Shown here piece after piece: positions 18,086 to 27,352 of a stretch of DNA of 64,000 nucleotides. Origin of the DNA: Plastoroseomonas arctica (GTDB taxonomy: Bacteria > Pseudomonadota > Alphaproteobacteria > Acetobacterales > Acetobacteraceae). The notes under the pieces are model-generated. The model did no database searches and was not told where the DNA came from. It worked only from the letters and a program-made list of their open reading frames with translations. The stretch's first letter is position 1. Each line of letters starts with the position of its first letter. Where the stretch lies: NCBI RefSeq assembly GCF_018128965.1, contig NZ_JAAEDH010000014.1, positions 1-64,000 of the forward strand, given 5' to 3'. A program made the translations under genes and the position numbers.

Positions 18086-19255
18086 TCACCCTTCCACAAG
18101 CCGCGACCACGCCTCGGCCAGGATCACGGCCGCACGGTCCACATCCTGCGGCGAGGTAAAGCGCCCGAACCCCAGACGCAAGGTCGCGCGCGCGCGGTCA
18201 TCATCCAGCCCGATCGCGCGCAGCACGTAAGATGGCTCGACCGAGGCCGAGGAGCAGGCCGAACCGGTGGAGACGCAGACCCCCGGCGCCGCCTCCATGA
18301 TGGCCTGCGCCGAGACGCCGCCCGGCAGGGTGAGGTTCAGGTTCCCGGCGACGCGCGGCGCCGCCTCGGCATTGACCACCACGCCGGGGACGCGCGCCAG
18401 GAGCGCGTCGAGAAAGCGCTGGCGGTGCCCGGCGATGCGCCCGGCATCGAGCATGCCTTCGCCCCCCGCGATCCGCGCCGCCGCGCCGATGCCCACCACC
18501 AGCGGCGCCGGCAGCGTGCCCGAGCGCAGCCCGCGCTCCTGCCCGCCGCCGGAGAACAGCGGCAGCAGCCGCGCCCTCGGCCGGCGGCGGACATAGAGCG
18601 CGCCGATGCCCTTCGGCCCGTATATCTTGTGCCCCGAGAGCGACACCAGGTCCGCCTGGATCTCCGCCACGTCGAGCGGGATGCGCCCGGCCGCCTGCGC
18701 GGCGTCGGTGTGGAACAGTGCCCCTGCCGCCTTGGCGATGGCACCGATGGACGCGAGGTTCTGGATCACCCCGATCTCGTTGTTCACCGCCATCACCGAG
18801 ACCAGAAGCGTGCGCTCATCGACCGCCGCGCGCAGTGCGTCGAGATCGACCATCCCATCCGTACCGACGCCGAGGATCACCGGCTCGAATCCCTCGGCGG
18901 CCAGGTCGCGCACGCTTTCGAGGACGCATTTATGCTCGGTCGCGAGCGTGACCACCCGCTTGCGCGGGCTGTCCTGAGAGGCGGCGAAGCGCGCGGCGCC
19001 CTTGATGGCCAGGTTGTTCGCCTCGGTTGCCCCCGAGGTCAGCACCATCTCGCGCGCCTCGGCGCCAATCAGCGCGGCCAGTTCCACGCGGGCCTGTTCC
19101 ACGGCCTCCTCGGCGGCGCGGCCCATCGCGTGCTCGACGGAGCCGGGATTGGCAAAGTTCTCTTCCCACCAGGGCCGCATGGCGGCCAGAACGCGCGGAT
19201 CGACGGGCGTGGTCGCGTGGTTGTCGAGATAGATGGGGCGGTTCGCGTGGCTCAT
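18086..19255 (-). CDS. iscS: Cysteine desulfurase, IscS-type
   Basis: 389 residues. IYLDNHATTPVDPRV is the N-terminal signature; SLSGHKIYGPKG carries the PLP lysine; the catalytic-cysteine loop is STGSACSSASVEPSYVL, of the long flexible group I (IscS/NifS) type. It removes sulfur from cysteine as a persulfide for Fe-S clusters and MnmA. Its ATG overlaps the stop of the preceding desulfurase gene (ATGA, 19252-19255). Co-transcription with mnmA supports a tRNA-thiolation role in addition to Fe-S assembly. Confidence 0.93.
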   Translation of the reverse strand: MSHANRPIYLDNHATTPVDPRVLAAMRPWWEENFANPGSVEHAMGRAAEEAVEQARVELAALIGAEAREMVLTSGATEANNLAIKGAARFAASQDSPRKRVVTLATEHKCVLESVRDLAAEGFEPVILGVGTDGMVDLDALRAAVDERTLLVSVMAVNNEIGVIQNLASIGAIAKAAGALFHTDAAQAAGRIPLDVAEIQADLVSLSGHKIYGPKGIGALYVRRRPRARLLPLFSGGGQERGLRSGTLPAPLVVGIGAAARIAGGEGMLDAGRIAGHRQRFLDALLARVPGVVVNAEAAPRVAGNLNLTLPGGVSAQAIMEAAPGVCVSTGSACSSASVEPSYVLRAIGLDDDRARATLRLGFGRFTSPQDVDRAAVILAEAWSRLVEG

Positions 19256-20340
19256 CGCAGCGCCGATATGGGCGCGCGGGTCGTGGGACGCGAGATGCGC
19301 GCGCGCATGGCGGCCCATGCGTCGACGAAGCCCTCGACATCCGCCGCGGTCGCATTCCATGGCAGCGAGACGCGGATCGCGCAGCCGGCGAGCGCTCCGA
19401 AGCCCATCGCCTCCAGCACATGGCTGCGCGCCACCTTGCCCGAGGAGCAGGCCGCGCCCGCCGAAACGCGCACGCCGTCGAGATCGAGAGCGATCACCTG
19501 CGTCTCCGCCGCGACGCCAGGCAGCGCCAGGCAACTCGTGTTGGGCAGGCGCGACACATCGGCGCCGGCGATCACCAGTTCCGGTGCGAGCGCCAGCAGA
19601 CGTTCCTCCATCCCGTCGCGCAAGGCGGCGAACACGGGCGGGTCGCAGGCGGCGGCCGCGGCCATGGCGGCGATGGCCGGCAGCGGCTCGGTCCCGCCGC
19701 GCCGGCCGCGTTCCTGCCCGCCACCGGCGATCAGCGCGCCGATTTCCACCCCCGGTGCGAGGATCAGCGCGCCGGCACCCTTCACCCCGCCCAGCTTGTG
19801 GCCCGAGATCGCAAGGCTGTCCCAGCCGCCCGGCACCGCGCCGCGGCCTGCGAGCTGCACCGCATCCACATGCAGACGCGCGCCCGCCGCCCGGCACAAG
19901 GCGGCGGCCTCGGCGATCGGGTGCAGCACGCCGGTCTCGTTGTTGGCCGCCATGAGGCAGACCAGTGCCGGGCCCTCGCGCAGCAGCGTCTCCAGCGCGG
20001 CGAGGTCGACCAAGCCCTGGCGATCGACCGGGATGACGATGGCACCCGACGCGGCGGCGAGCACGGCCGGATGTTCTGTGGCGCCCACCAGCACGCGCCG
20101 GCCCGGCGCCAGCCCATGAATGGCAAGCGCATTGGCTTCCGTCCCGCCGGAGGTGAAGACGACGCTGCCCGGCCCGAAGCGCGCCGCGATACTCGCCCGC
20201 GCCGCCTCCAGCACCCACCGCGCGGCACGTCCCTCGCCATGCACGGAGGATGGATTGCCCCAGCAATCCATGGCCGCGATCGCCGCCGACCGCGCCTCGG
20301 GCCGCAACGGCTCCGTCGCATTGGCGTCGAGGTAGATCAT
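19252..20340 (-). CDS. Second cysteine desulfurase (NifS/IscS-like)
   Basis: 362 residues, shorter and clearly diverged from the gene that follows. It begins MIYLDANATEPLRPEAR; the PLP lysine sits in AISGHKLGGVKGAG; the active loop is VSAGAACSSGKVARSHVL, also group I. It lacks some C-terminal residues of IscS, where IscU docks (inference from length). It overlaps both neighbours (ATGA at 20337-20340 with IscR, and 19252-19255 with IscS). The two paralogues may form a heterodimer or serve different acceptors. Confidence 0.9.
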   Translation of the reverse strand: MIYLDANATEPLRPEARSAAIAAMDCWGNPSSVHGEGRAARWVLEAARASIAARFGPGSVVFTSGGTEANALAIHGLAPGRRVLVGATEHPAVLAAASGAIVIPVDRQGLVDLAALETLLREGPALVCLMAANNETGVLHPIAEAAALCRAAGARLHVDAVQLAGRGAVPGGWDSLAISGHKLGGVKGAGALILAPGVEIGALIAGGGQERGRRGGTEPLPAIAAMAAAAACDPPVFAALRDGMEERLLALAPELVIAGADVSRLPNTSCLALPGVAAETQVIALDLDGVRVSAGAACSSGKVARSHVLEAMGFGALAGCAIRVSLPWNATAADVEGFVDAWAAMRARISRPTTRAPISALR

Positions 20341-20846
20341 GGGTAGCCCGGGAAATCATTCTCCGGGCCGCTACGCGCCGCGACAGCGCAAGGTCCCAGC
20401 GCCATCGCGCGACCGCGAACGTCGCCGGCCACCACATCGGCCAGCGTGATGCCGCAGAAGAACAACCGGATCTGCTCGCCGAGCTCGGCCCAGAGGTCAT
20501 GGGTCATGCATTTTTCTCCGGCATGGCAGCCCGGGCCACCCTCCTCGCACCGAGTGGTGACGATGGACTCCTCTACGGCATCGACGATGTCGGAGATGCT
20601 GATCGCCGCCGCCTCCCGCGCCAGGCGATAGCCGCCGCCGGGTCCGCGCGCCGAGGCAACCAGCCCTGCCCGGCGCAGCCGGGCGAAGATCTGCTCGAGG
20701 TAGGCGAGCGAGAGCATCTGCGCCGCCGCGATGTCGGCGAGCGAAGCCGGCCGATCGGCTGAACACGCCTCTCCGCTGGCGCGCAAACGCACCGCCAGTT
20801 CGACCATCGCCATGACCGCATAGCGACCGCGCGTGGAGAGTCTCAT
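20337..20846 (-). CDS. iscR: Rrf2-family Fe-S regulator IscR
   Basis: 169 residues. MRLSTRGRYAVMAMVELA is the canonical N-terminal start; residues 35-75 form the winged helix (SLADIAAAQMLSLAYLEQIFARL then GPGGGYRL). The cluster ligands are Cys100, Cys107 and Cys113 with His116 nearby, the IscR pattern. The 2Fe-2S form represses the isc operon in other bacteria. The tail of ~40 residues after the cluster region is somewhat long. It is the first gene of the five-gene operon, and a candidate operator lies ~90 bp upstream. Confidence 0.93.
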   Translation of the reverse strand: MRLSTRGRYAVMAMVELAVRLRASGEACSADRPASLADIAAAQMLSLAYLEQIFARLRRAGLVASARGPGGGYRLAREAAAISISDIVDAVEESIVTTRCEEGGPGCHAGEKCMTHDLWAELGEQIRLFFCGITLADVVAGDVRGRAMALGPCAVAARSGPENDFPGYP

Positions 20847-21253
20847 GTGCGCCTCAACCCTGATCCGGTGAGCCCCGCACCAGGCCGGAACCAGCCATGC
20901 ATCAGCGGAAGGCCGCCTATGATTTTGTTATGAATACGCTTCCCACTTCCGTATATTCCGCCCCTCGCACCTGGGGCGCCCTGCCGAAAGGATCGAAGCC
21001 AGCAAAAATTCCGCGGTCCAGCCGGCCGTCCCGAGCCCCGCCCACCTACCCTGAGCCCTGGCCTGACGGTCATCGGCTGCCGTGCTGTGAATGCAGTCAT
21101 CCACAACGATATAATTCCCGACTGGATTGGTCAACCTTCCGCGCTTCGGCGCATACCTCGATTGTTCCCCCCGGCGCCGCCCCCTGGGTGGCCAGCAAAA
21201 CCGGCATGCGGGCCCAGGCCCGAATGCCCAAAACCATAGGAAGCATGAGCGCA
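20847..21253. other. Divergent intergenic region, iscR / alpha-beta hydrolase
   Basis: 407 bp without a supported gene. The part at 20915-20960 is AT-rich for this genome and holds an imperfect palindrome (listed separately). A second AT-rich patch at 21100-21125 (CACAACGATATAATTCCC) could carry the hydrolase promoter. No RNA gene was recognised. Confidence 0.5.
20932..20958. promoter_or_regulatory. Imperfect palindrome upstream of iscR, candidate operator
   Basis: GAATACG at 20932-20938 and CGTATATTC at 20950-20958 are inverted copies (one extra T in the right arm) around an 11-nt GC-rich spacer. It lies ~86-112 bp upstream of the iscR start, in the only AT-rich patch there. It does not match the E. 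coli IscR consensus or the alphaproteobacterial iron box by eye, so the binding protein is unknown; IscR autoregulation is an inference from position. Confidence 0.35.
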
Positions 21254-21922
21254 ATGCCAGAAGTCATGTTCGCCGGCCCTGAAGGCCGTCTCGAAGGCCG
21301 TTACCACCATGCCAAGCGCCCCAATGCCCCCGTCGCCCTGATCCTGCACCCCCACCCGCTGCACGGCGGCACCATGAACAACAGGGTGGTGCACTGCCTG
21401 TACCAGCGCTTCCAGGCGATGGGCTTCTCCACGCTGCGCTTCAACTTTCGTGGCGTCGGCAAGAGCCAGGGCCGCTACGATGGTGGCATCGGCGAGATCT
21501 CCGACGCGGCGGCCGGCCTCGATTTCCTCCAGGCGGTCAACCCGGCAGCGTCCTCGCTCTGGGTCGGCGGCTATTCCTTCGGCGCCTTCGTCGGCATGCA
21601 GCTGCTGATGCGCCGGCCGGAGATGGGCGGCTTCGTGTCCATCAGCCCGCCGGCGAGCCATTATGATTTCGGCTTCCTGGCCCCCTGCCCTTGCAACGGG
21701 CTGATGTTCCACGGCGCCGATGACGAGCTCGTTCCCGAGGCCTCCGTCCGCAAGCTAGTCGACAAGCTGAACCTGCAGAAGGGCATCAAGCTCGACTACC
21801 GCGTGCAGCCGGGCGAGGGCCATGTCTTCACCCCCGAAGGCACGGTTCAGATCGGAATCGCCGTAGACGACCACGTCATGGGCATCCTGAACCGCCGCAA
21901 GATGGCGCTCGCCGCGGATTGA
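21254..21922 (+). CDS. Alpha/beta hydrolase (dienelactone-hydrolase-like)
   Basis: 222 residues beginning MPEVMFAGPEGRLEGRYH, a typical start of this alphaproteobacterial family. HPHPLHGGTMNNRVV is the oxyanion region; the nucleophile elbow is GGYSFGAF; the acid lies in FHGADDELV and the base His in GEGHVF. The substrate is unknown. The start at 21254 has AGGAAG 10 nt upstream; an ATG at 21245 adds three residues but is too close to that site. Confidence 0.85.
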   Translation: MPEVMFAGPEGRLEGRYHHAKRPNAPVALILHPHPLHGGTMNNRVVHCLYQRFQAMGFSTLRFNFRGVGKSQGRYDGGIGEISDAAAGLDFLQAVNPAASSLWVGGYSFGAFVGMQLLMRRPEMGGFVSISPPASHYDFGFLAPCPCNGLMFHGADDELVPEASVRKLVDKLNLQKGIKLDYRVQPGEGHVFTPEGTVQIGIAVDDHVMGILNRRKMALAAD

Positions 21923-22080
21923 TCCGCGCTGCGCCGGCCCACAACCGCGTGAGCCGGCGTGATGGCGCCGGCAGTCTCTCAGTCGGCGACACATCAGATT
22001 TTTAAGAGCTTTTACCCGATTGCCGGGCCGTCAACATTCCGTTATCCGAGTCGACTGCACCAATAGATGGCAGATCGACA

Positions 22081-22974
22081 ATGCAGTTCGTGAACAAGAA
22101 GCGCGCTTCCGTTTTTCTGATGGGCTTTTTGTTGACAGGCTGCATGGAAGGGACGGTCCCCGAGGGCCGCATGTTCCGTGAGTCAGCCACCGCCATCGAC
22201 ACGACCTCGGCCGGTGTGCTCGACGAACTCGCCAATTCCGAGCGTGAGATTGCGACTTCGGCACTCGCCGCGCAGCGCGGCGGCACGGCTTCGGGCCGCC
22301 CCTGCTTCATCGGCAGTACGACGCGAAGCGCGATCCGCGATTTCTGCCCCGACGACGTGACCGTCCGCGGCTCGGTCGGCGACCCGCCCGGCACCGCCCG
22401 GCTGCGCCGGGGCCTGGCGACGGTGAATTCGCAGGCGCTGCTGATGGTGGCCCTGGCCGAACAGACCTCCGGCGCGGAGCGCGAAGCGCGGCTCGGCCGG
22501 CTGGTGTCGGACCTCACCGCGCTGAACTCCGCCGCGAATGGCCCGGGTGGCGAAATCTTCCGTCCCGTCGGCTATGACACCGCCGTGCAGGGGCTGCGGC
22601 CGATGGCGGCGGGGCTCATCGCCTCCGACATGCCGGCGAGCCTGCGGGCGCTGCTGCTAGCGAATGAGGCGGCCACGGAGTCCCTGATCGCCGCGCTCCG
22701 GGCATCGCCCACGGCCTTCTTCCGCGACCAGGCGGACCAGATGATGGCCCGCGGCCGTACCGTCGCCGGGCAGGCCAATGCGCTGCGGCGGCTGGAAGAT
22801 GAGCGACGTCTGCTGGCGAACTACCTGCAGCTCCTGGAGCGGTCGGCACAGAACTGGCGCTCGGCGGCGCAGTTGCTTCGCTATGGGCGGCCGGCCAGCT
22901 TCTCGGCCCTGTCCGACACGGCGATCTCCTCGCAGATCGAGGCCGAAGGCATCCGGCGCGCCCGCGCCCGCTGA
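22081..22974 (+). CDS. Predicted lipoprotein of unknown function
   Basis: 297 residues. The N terminus is a type II signal peptide with lipobox LLTGC (Cys21), so the protein is lipid-anchored; Met22 after the Cys predicts no inner-membrane retention Asp. The rest is helical with no domain I recognise; the C-terminal third (RTVAGQANALRRLEDERRLL...) has coiled-coil character. Two cysteines around residues 83-97 may form a disulfide. It is a single gene between a hydrolase and anmK, convergent with anmK. Confidence 0.7.
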   Translation: MQFVNKKRASVFLMGFLLTGCMEGTVPEGRMFRESATAIDTTSAGVLDELANSEREIATSALAAQRGGTASGRPCFIGSTTRSAIRDFCPDDVTVRGSVGDPPGTARLRRGLATVNSQALLMVALAEQTSGAEREARLGRLVSDLTALNSAANGPGGEIFRPVGYDTAVQGLRPMAAGLIASDMPASLRALLLANEAATESLIAALRASPTAFFRDQADQMMARGRTVAGQANALRRLEDERRLLANYLQLLERSAQNWRSAAQLLRYGRPASFSALSDTAISSQIEAEGIRRARAR

Positions 22975-22993
22975 ACGAGGCGCGCGGAAGGCA

Positions 22994-24088
22994 TCAGGCG
23001 GCGCCCGTCAGGCGACCGCCTGGCCAAGGCCGCGCCACGCCCGTCGTGCCCGGGAAGCTGAGCGGCAGGCCGCGCACCACCCGCGCGGCGAGCACGCCGA
23101 ACGCCTGGGCTTCCAGCGCGTCGCCGTCCCAGCCCACCGCCTCGACCGGATGCACCGGTGCGTCCAGCAACGTCGCGAGCGCGCGCATGATCGCGGGGTT
23201 GAGCCGCCCGCCACCGGCGACCAGCCATCGCAGCGGTGGCTCCGGCAGCAGCCGTCCGGCGGCTGCCACGCAGTGGGCCGCGAGGGCGACGAGGGTCGCC
23301 GCACCGTCGGGCGGGCTCAGAGTGGCGAGTCTGGACCCCGCCAGGCTGCGCTGAAAATCCAAGCGGTCCAGGGATTTGGGGGGCGGCGCTGACAGATAGG
23401 GATGGGTCAGCAACTCTCCCAGCACGTCGGCATCGGCCGTCCCGGCCAGCGCGAGGCGGCCGCTCTCGTCGTGCGGTTGCCCGGTATGCTCGCGCACCCA
23501 GTCATCGAGCGGCCCGTTCGCCGGCCCGGTGTCGAAGGCGACCAGCCCGCCATCGCGCCCCATGAAGGTGAGGTTCGCCACCCCGCCCAGGTTCAGCACC
23601 GCGAGCGGCTTGGGCAGCGCCTCGGCCAGCACCGCATGGAACACCGGGACCAGCGGCGCGCCCTGGCCGCCGGCCGCGACGTCGGCGGAGCGGAAATCAT
23701 GCGCGACCCGCACGCCCGTCAGCCGCGCGAGGAGGTCCGCATCGCCGATCTGCCAGGTGAGCCCGACTTCCCCCGCCGCGCCCGGGGGCCGGTGCAGGAT
23801 TGTCTGGCCGTGGAAGCCGATCAGGTCCGCAGTGACGCCAAGGGCCGCCACCGCTTCGGCATGCACCTCGGTCAGCCGCCGCTCCGCATCATCCAGCGCG
23901 GGGTCATCGGGCGCGAGGCCTGCCTGGGCGCGGTCGAGCAGCGCGCGCAGGTCGCGGCGCAGCGCCGGCGCGTAGGGCAGCGTTACGCGCTTGCCGAAGC
24001 CGCCGATGCGCTCGCCGTCCGTGTCCACCACCGCGGCGTCCACGCCGTCGAGCGAGGTGCCGCTCATCAGCCCAATGGTTCTCAGCAT
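22994..24088 (-). CDS. anmK: Anhydro-N-acetylmuramic acid kinase
   Basis: 364 residues, usual length. GLMSGTSLDGVDAAVVD at the N terminus is the ATP phosphate loop; GFHGQT at ~125, NLGGVANLTF near 176 and FDTGPANGPLDDW are sugar-kinase-fold motifs; VAGGGRLNPAIM is near the C terminus. It phosphorylates 1,6-anhydroMurNAc from cell-wall turnover to MurNAc-6-P. It is divergent from tyrS with 49 bp between starts, the common alphaproteobacterial pairing. Confidence 0.95.
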   Translation of the reverse strand: MLRTIGLMSGTSLDGVDAAVVDTDGERIGGFGKRVTLPYAPALRRDLRALLDRAQAGLAPDDPALDDAERRLTEVHAEAVAALGVTADLIGFHGQTILHRPPGAAGEVGLTWQIGDADLLARLTGVRVAHDFRSADVAAGGQGAPLVPVFHAVLAEALPKPLAVLNLGGVANLTFMGRDGGLVAFDTGPANGPLDDWVREHTGQPHDESGRLALAGTADADVLGELLTHPYLSAPPPKSLDRLDFQRSLAGSRLATLSPPDGAATLVALAAHCVAAAGRLLPEPPLRWLVAGGGRLNPAIMRALATLLDAPVHPVEAVGWDGDALEAQAFGVLAARVVRGLPLSFPGTTGVARPWPGGRLTGAA

Positions 24089-24137
24089 TTTGGGAGTGTG
24101 CTAGCCCCGCCCATCCGACGAAAGCCCCAGAGCACCC

Positions 24138-25370
24138 ATGCCGGCAGATTTTCTCAACGAAGCGCGCGCCCGCGGCTTCATTCACCAGACCACTGACGAG
24201 GCTGCGCTCGCCGCGCGGCTGAAGCTCGGCCCGCTGCCGGGCTATATCGGCTTCGACGCGACGGCCGACAGCCTCCATGTCGGCTCACTGGTGCAGATCA
24301 TGCTGCTGCGGCTGATGCAGCGCACCGGGCACAAACCGGTGGTGCTGATGGGCGGGGGCACGACGAAGGTGGGCGACCCCTCCTTCCGTGACGAGGCCCG
24401 CCCGCTGCTCGACGATGCCCAGATCGAGGTGAACAAGGCCGGCATCCGGCGCGTGTTCGACGCCTTCCTCAGCTTCGGCGAGGGCCCCACCGACGCCATG
24501 ATGCTCGACAACGCGGAATGGCTGGACGCGCTGCACTACGTGCCCTTCCTGCGCGAGGTGGGGCGGCATTTCTCGGTCAACCGCATGTTGTCGATGGATT
24601 CCGTGAAGCTGCGGCTGGAGCGCGAGCAGAACCTCTCCTTCCTCGAATTCAACTACATGCTGCTGCAGAGCTACGACTTCCTCGAACTGCACCGCCGGCA
24701 CGGCATCGCGCTGCAGATGGGCGGGTCCGACCAGTGGGGAAACATCGTGCTCGGCGCCGACCTGATCCGGCGCGTCACGGGTGGGGAGGCGCACGCGCTC
24801 ACCACCCCGCTGCTCACCACAGCCTCGGGGGCGAAGATGGGCAAGACCGCGGCCGGCGCGGTGTGGCTGAACGCCGAGCGCGTCAGCCCATACGACTACT
24901 GGCAGTTCTGGCGCAACACGGAAGACGCCGATGTCGGCCGCTTCCTGCTGCTGTTCACGGAGCTGCCGCTCGATGAGATCGCCCGCCTCGCCGCCCTGGG
25001 CGGGGCCGAGGTGAACGAGGCCAAGAAAATCCTGGCCACCGAGGCGACCGCCCTGCTCCACGGCCGCGACGCCGCCACCCAGGCCGCCGAGACCGCGCAC
25101 CGCACCTTCGTCCAGGGTGCCGCGGCCAGCGCGGACCTGCCCTCGATCAGCGCCGCACTCGGCACGCCGATCGTCGACCTGCTGATCCAGGCCGGCTTCA
25201 CCGCCAGCAAGGGCGAGGGACGGCGCCTGATCGCCGGGCGCGGCATCGCGCTGAACGGCACGGCGCTGGAGGACGCGGCGCATGGGCTGGCCGAGACCGA
25301 TCTGCGCGACGGCACGTTGACCCTCTCGCTGGGCAAGAAGCGGCACGTGCTGGTGCGCGTGAGCGCATGA
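24138..25370 (+). CDS. tyrS: Tyrosyl-tRNA synthetase
   Basis: 410 residues. The class I signature LHVGS (HIGH equivalent) is at 46-50, tyrosine-binding GGSDQWGNI in the middle, and the KMSKS-equivalent SGAKMGKT follows. The last ~65 residues ([19 protein letters not shown]...) are the S4 RNA-binding domain that grips tRNA-Tyr. The ATGA overlap (25367-25370) couples it to a GNAT gene. Confidence 0.97.
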   Translation: MPADFLNEARARGFIHQTTDEAALAARLKLGPLPGYIGFDATADSLHVGSLVQIMLLRLMQRTGHKPVVLMGGGTTKVGDPSFRDEARPLLDDAQIEVNKAGIRRVFDAFLSFGEGPTDAMMLDNAEWLDALHYVPFLREVGRHFSVNRMLSMDSVKLRLEREQNLSFLEFNYMLLQSYDFLELHRRHGIALQMGGSDQWGNIVLGADLIRRVTGGEAHALTTPLLTTASGAKMGKTAAGAVWLNAERVSPYDYWQFWRNTEDADVGRFLLLFTELPLDEIARLAALGGAEVNEAKKILATEATALLHGRDAATQAAETAHRTFVQGAAASADLPSISAALGTPIVDLLIQAGFTASKGEGRRLIAGRGIALNGTALEDAAHGLAETDLRDGTLTLSLGKKRHVLVRVSA

Positions 25371-25807
25371 TCCGCATGGCGGTGGCGGCCGACGCAGCCG
25401 CCATCCGCGCCTGTGCCGATGCCGCCTACCGGCCATATGTCGCCGCGATCGGGCGCGAACCCGCCCCGATGGTCGCTGACTTCGCCGCGCAGATCGCGCT
25501 TGGCATCGTGCACGTTGCCGTTGCAGGCGATGCGCTTCAGGGCTTCATCGTGTTCTGCCCCGAGGCGGACCACATGCTGCTGGAAAATGTCGCGGTGGAT
25601 CCCGCGTCAGTCGGACAGGGCATCGGTAAGTCACTGATCGCGTTCTGCGAGGCGGTGGCGAGGCATGCCGGGTTCCCCGAAGTGCGCCTCTACACCAACG
25701 CCAGGATGAAGCGGAACCTCGCGCTCTATCCGCGCCTGGGCTACGCCGAGGTCGGGCGGCGCCATGAGGACGGCTTCGACCGGGTCTTCTTCGCCAAGCA
25801 ACTCTGA
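25367..25807 (+). CDS. GNAT family N-acetyltransferase
   Basis: 146 residues with the acetyl-CoA motif [22 protein letters not shown], where Q-G-I-G-K-S is the pyrophosphate loop, and motif [13 protein letters not shown]. The acceptor amine is unknown. It is translationally coupled to tyrS by a 4-bp overlap, which suggests a housekeeping or protein-modifying role, though this is only context. Confidence 0.88.
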   Translation: MIRMAVAADAAAIRACADAAYRPYVAAIGREPAPMVADFAAQIALGIVHVAVAGDALQGFIVFCPEADHMLLENVAVDPASVGQGIGKSLIAFCEAVARHAGFPEVRLYTNARMKRNLALYPRLGYAEVGRRHEDGFDRVFFAKQL

Positions 25808-25814
25808 GCATGGC

Positions 25815-26030
25815 TCAGGCCGGTCGGGGGCCCGCCCGCCGCGCCGCCTCGATCAGGGAGAGGGCGAACAGCGCCACCGCGCGCTCGCCCATGCGCAGCT
25901 TGGCGCCGAGCGTCACGGCGCGCGCCAGGGCCTGCCTTGCGACCGGCTCGCCTGCCGTCATCTCCAAAAGACCCGCCAGCAAGGGCGATGCCCGCTTCCG
26001 CTTACCCATCACTCGAATCCCACCAAACAT
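25815..26030 (-). CDS. Small hypothetical protein (doubtful)
   Basis: 71 residues, basic and Ala-rich, no recognised domain. An internal start MGKRKRASPL at 26009 has a GGTGGGA site 8 nt upstream. The AT-rich stretch at 26033-26048 could be its promoter, or that of serA on the other strand. It may be a real small protein or a chance frame in high-GC DNA. Confidence 0.4.
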   Translation of the reverse strand: MFGGIRVMGKRKRASPLLAGLLEMTAGEPVARQALARAVTLGAKLRMGERAVALFALSLIEAARRAGPRPA

Positions 26031-26107
26031 GTCCGAATTTTAATCTCAGACCAGCCCCGCAGGCAACCCGCTTGCACCGCGCCCGGCCCTTGTGCACAGA
26101 GCAACGC

Positions 26108-27352
26108 ATGAACCGCATCTCGCTATCCAAGGACAAGATCCGCATCCTGCTGCTGGAAGGCGTCGCCGACAGCGGCGTCGCGCTCCTCGCAGGCGCAGGC
26201 TACGAGAACGTGACACGGATCCCCAAGGCACTCGACGGCGAAGCGCTGCGCGAGGCCGTCAAGGGCGTGCACATCCTCGGCATCCGCAGCCGCTCGCAGT
26301 TGACCGAGGAAGTCTTCGCCGCCGCCGACCGCCTGATTGCGGTGGGCTGCTTCTGCATCGGCACCAACCAGGTGGACCTCGAGGCGGCGCAGCGGCGCGG
26401 CATCGCGGTGTTCAACGCGCCGTTCTCCAACACCCGCTCCGTCGCCGAACTGACGCTGGGCGAGATCGTGATGCTGATGCGCGGCATCTTCCCCAAATCA
26501 GCCTCGGCGCACGCCGGCGGGTGGGACAAGTCGTCCGCCAATTCCTGGGAGATGCGCGGCAAGACGCTCGGGATCATCGGCTACGGCAATATCGGCAGCC
26601 AGCTTTCGGTGCTCGCCGAGGGCTTCGGCATGCGCGTGCTCTACCATGACCACACCGCCAAGCTGCCGCACGGCAACGCGCGCCAGGCGAGCTCGCTCGC
26701 CGACCTGCTGGCGAACTCGGACGCCATTACCATCCATGTGCCCGAGACCACCGACACGGTCGGCATGATCGGCGCGCGCGAGATCGCCCAGATGAAGCGC
26801 GGCGCGGTGGTGGTGAACAATGCGCGCGGCACGGTCATCGACCTCGACGCGCTGGCCGCGGCACTCCGGCGTGGCGACCTGCTGGGTGCGGCGGTCGATG
26901 TCTTCCCCGTCGAGCCGTCGCGCAACGGCGAGGCCTTCGTGACGCCGCTGCAGGGCATCCCCAACGTGATCCTGACACCGCATATCGGCGGCAGCACCGG
27001 CGAGGCGCAGGAGCGCATCGGCGAGGAAGTGGCCAAGAAACTCGCGGAATACAGCGACACCGGCACCACGCTCGGCGCGGTCAACTTCCCCAACGTGCAG
27101 CTTCCCGCCCGTCCGACCGGCGCGCGCTGGACCCACCTGCACCGCGACACGCCGGGGATGCTGTCGCGCATCAACGAGGTTTTCGCCAAGCGCGGGCTGA
27201 ACATCTCGGCCCAGTTCCTCCAGACCGCCAACGAGATGGGCTATGTCGTGGTCGACAGCGCCGAGGCGCGCAACGAGGCCGAGGCCATCCTGGCCGAGCT
27301 GCGCGCCCTGCCCGGCTCGCTGCGCGCGCGGCTGATCTACGAGCGGAACTGA
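26108..27352 (+). CDS. serA: D-3-phosphoglycerate dehydrogenase with ACT domain
   Basis: 414 residues, the E. coli-length class. The NAD site GIIGYGNIG is at 155-163; NARGTVIDLDAL and TPHIGGSTGEAQ carry the catalytic Arg and His; the last ~75 residues (HLHRDTPGMLSRINEVFAKR...) are an ACT domain that binds serine for feedback inhibition. It catalyses the first step of serine synthesis. The stop overlaps the next start by one base (TGATG). Confidence 0.95.
   Translation: MNRISLSKDKIRILLLEGVADSGVALLAGAGYENVTRIPKALDGEALREAVKGVHILGIRSRSQLTEEVFAAADRLIAVGCFCIGTNQVDLEAAQRRGIAVFNAPFSNTRSVAELTLGEIVMLMRGIFPKSASAHAGGWDKSSANSWEMRGKTLGIIGYGNIGSQLSVLAEGFGMRVLYHDHTAKLPHGNARQASSLADLLANSDAITIHVPETTDTVGMIGAREIAQMKRGAVVVNNARGTVIDLDALAAALRRGDLLGAAVDVFPVEPSRNGEAFVTPLQGIPNVILTPHIGGSTGEAQERIGEEVAKKLAEYSDTGTTLGAVNFPNVQLPARPTGARWTHLHRDTPGMLSRINEVFAKRGLNISAQFLQTANEMGYVVVDSAEARNEAEAILAELRALPGSLRARLIYERN

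Noticed and set aside
17657-20119. An 820-codon plus-strand open frame across iscS and mnmA
   Set aside because: It lies opposite four clear enzyme genes and has no recognisable domain.
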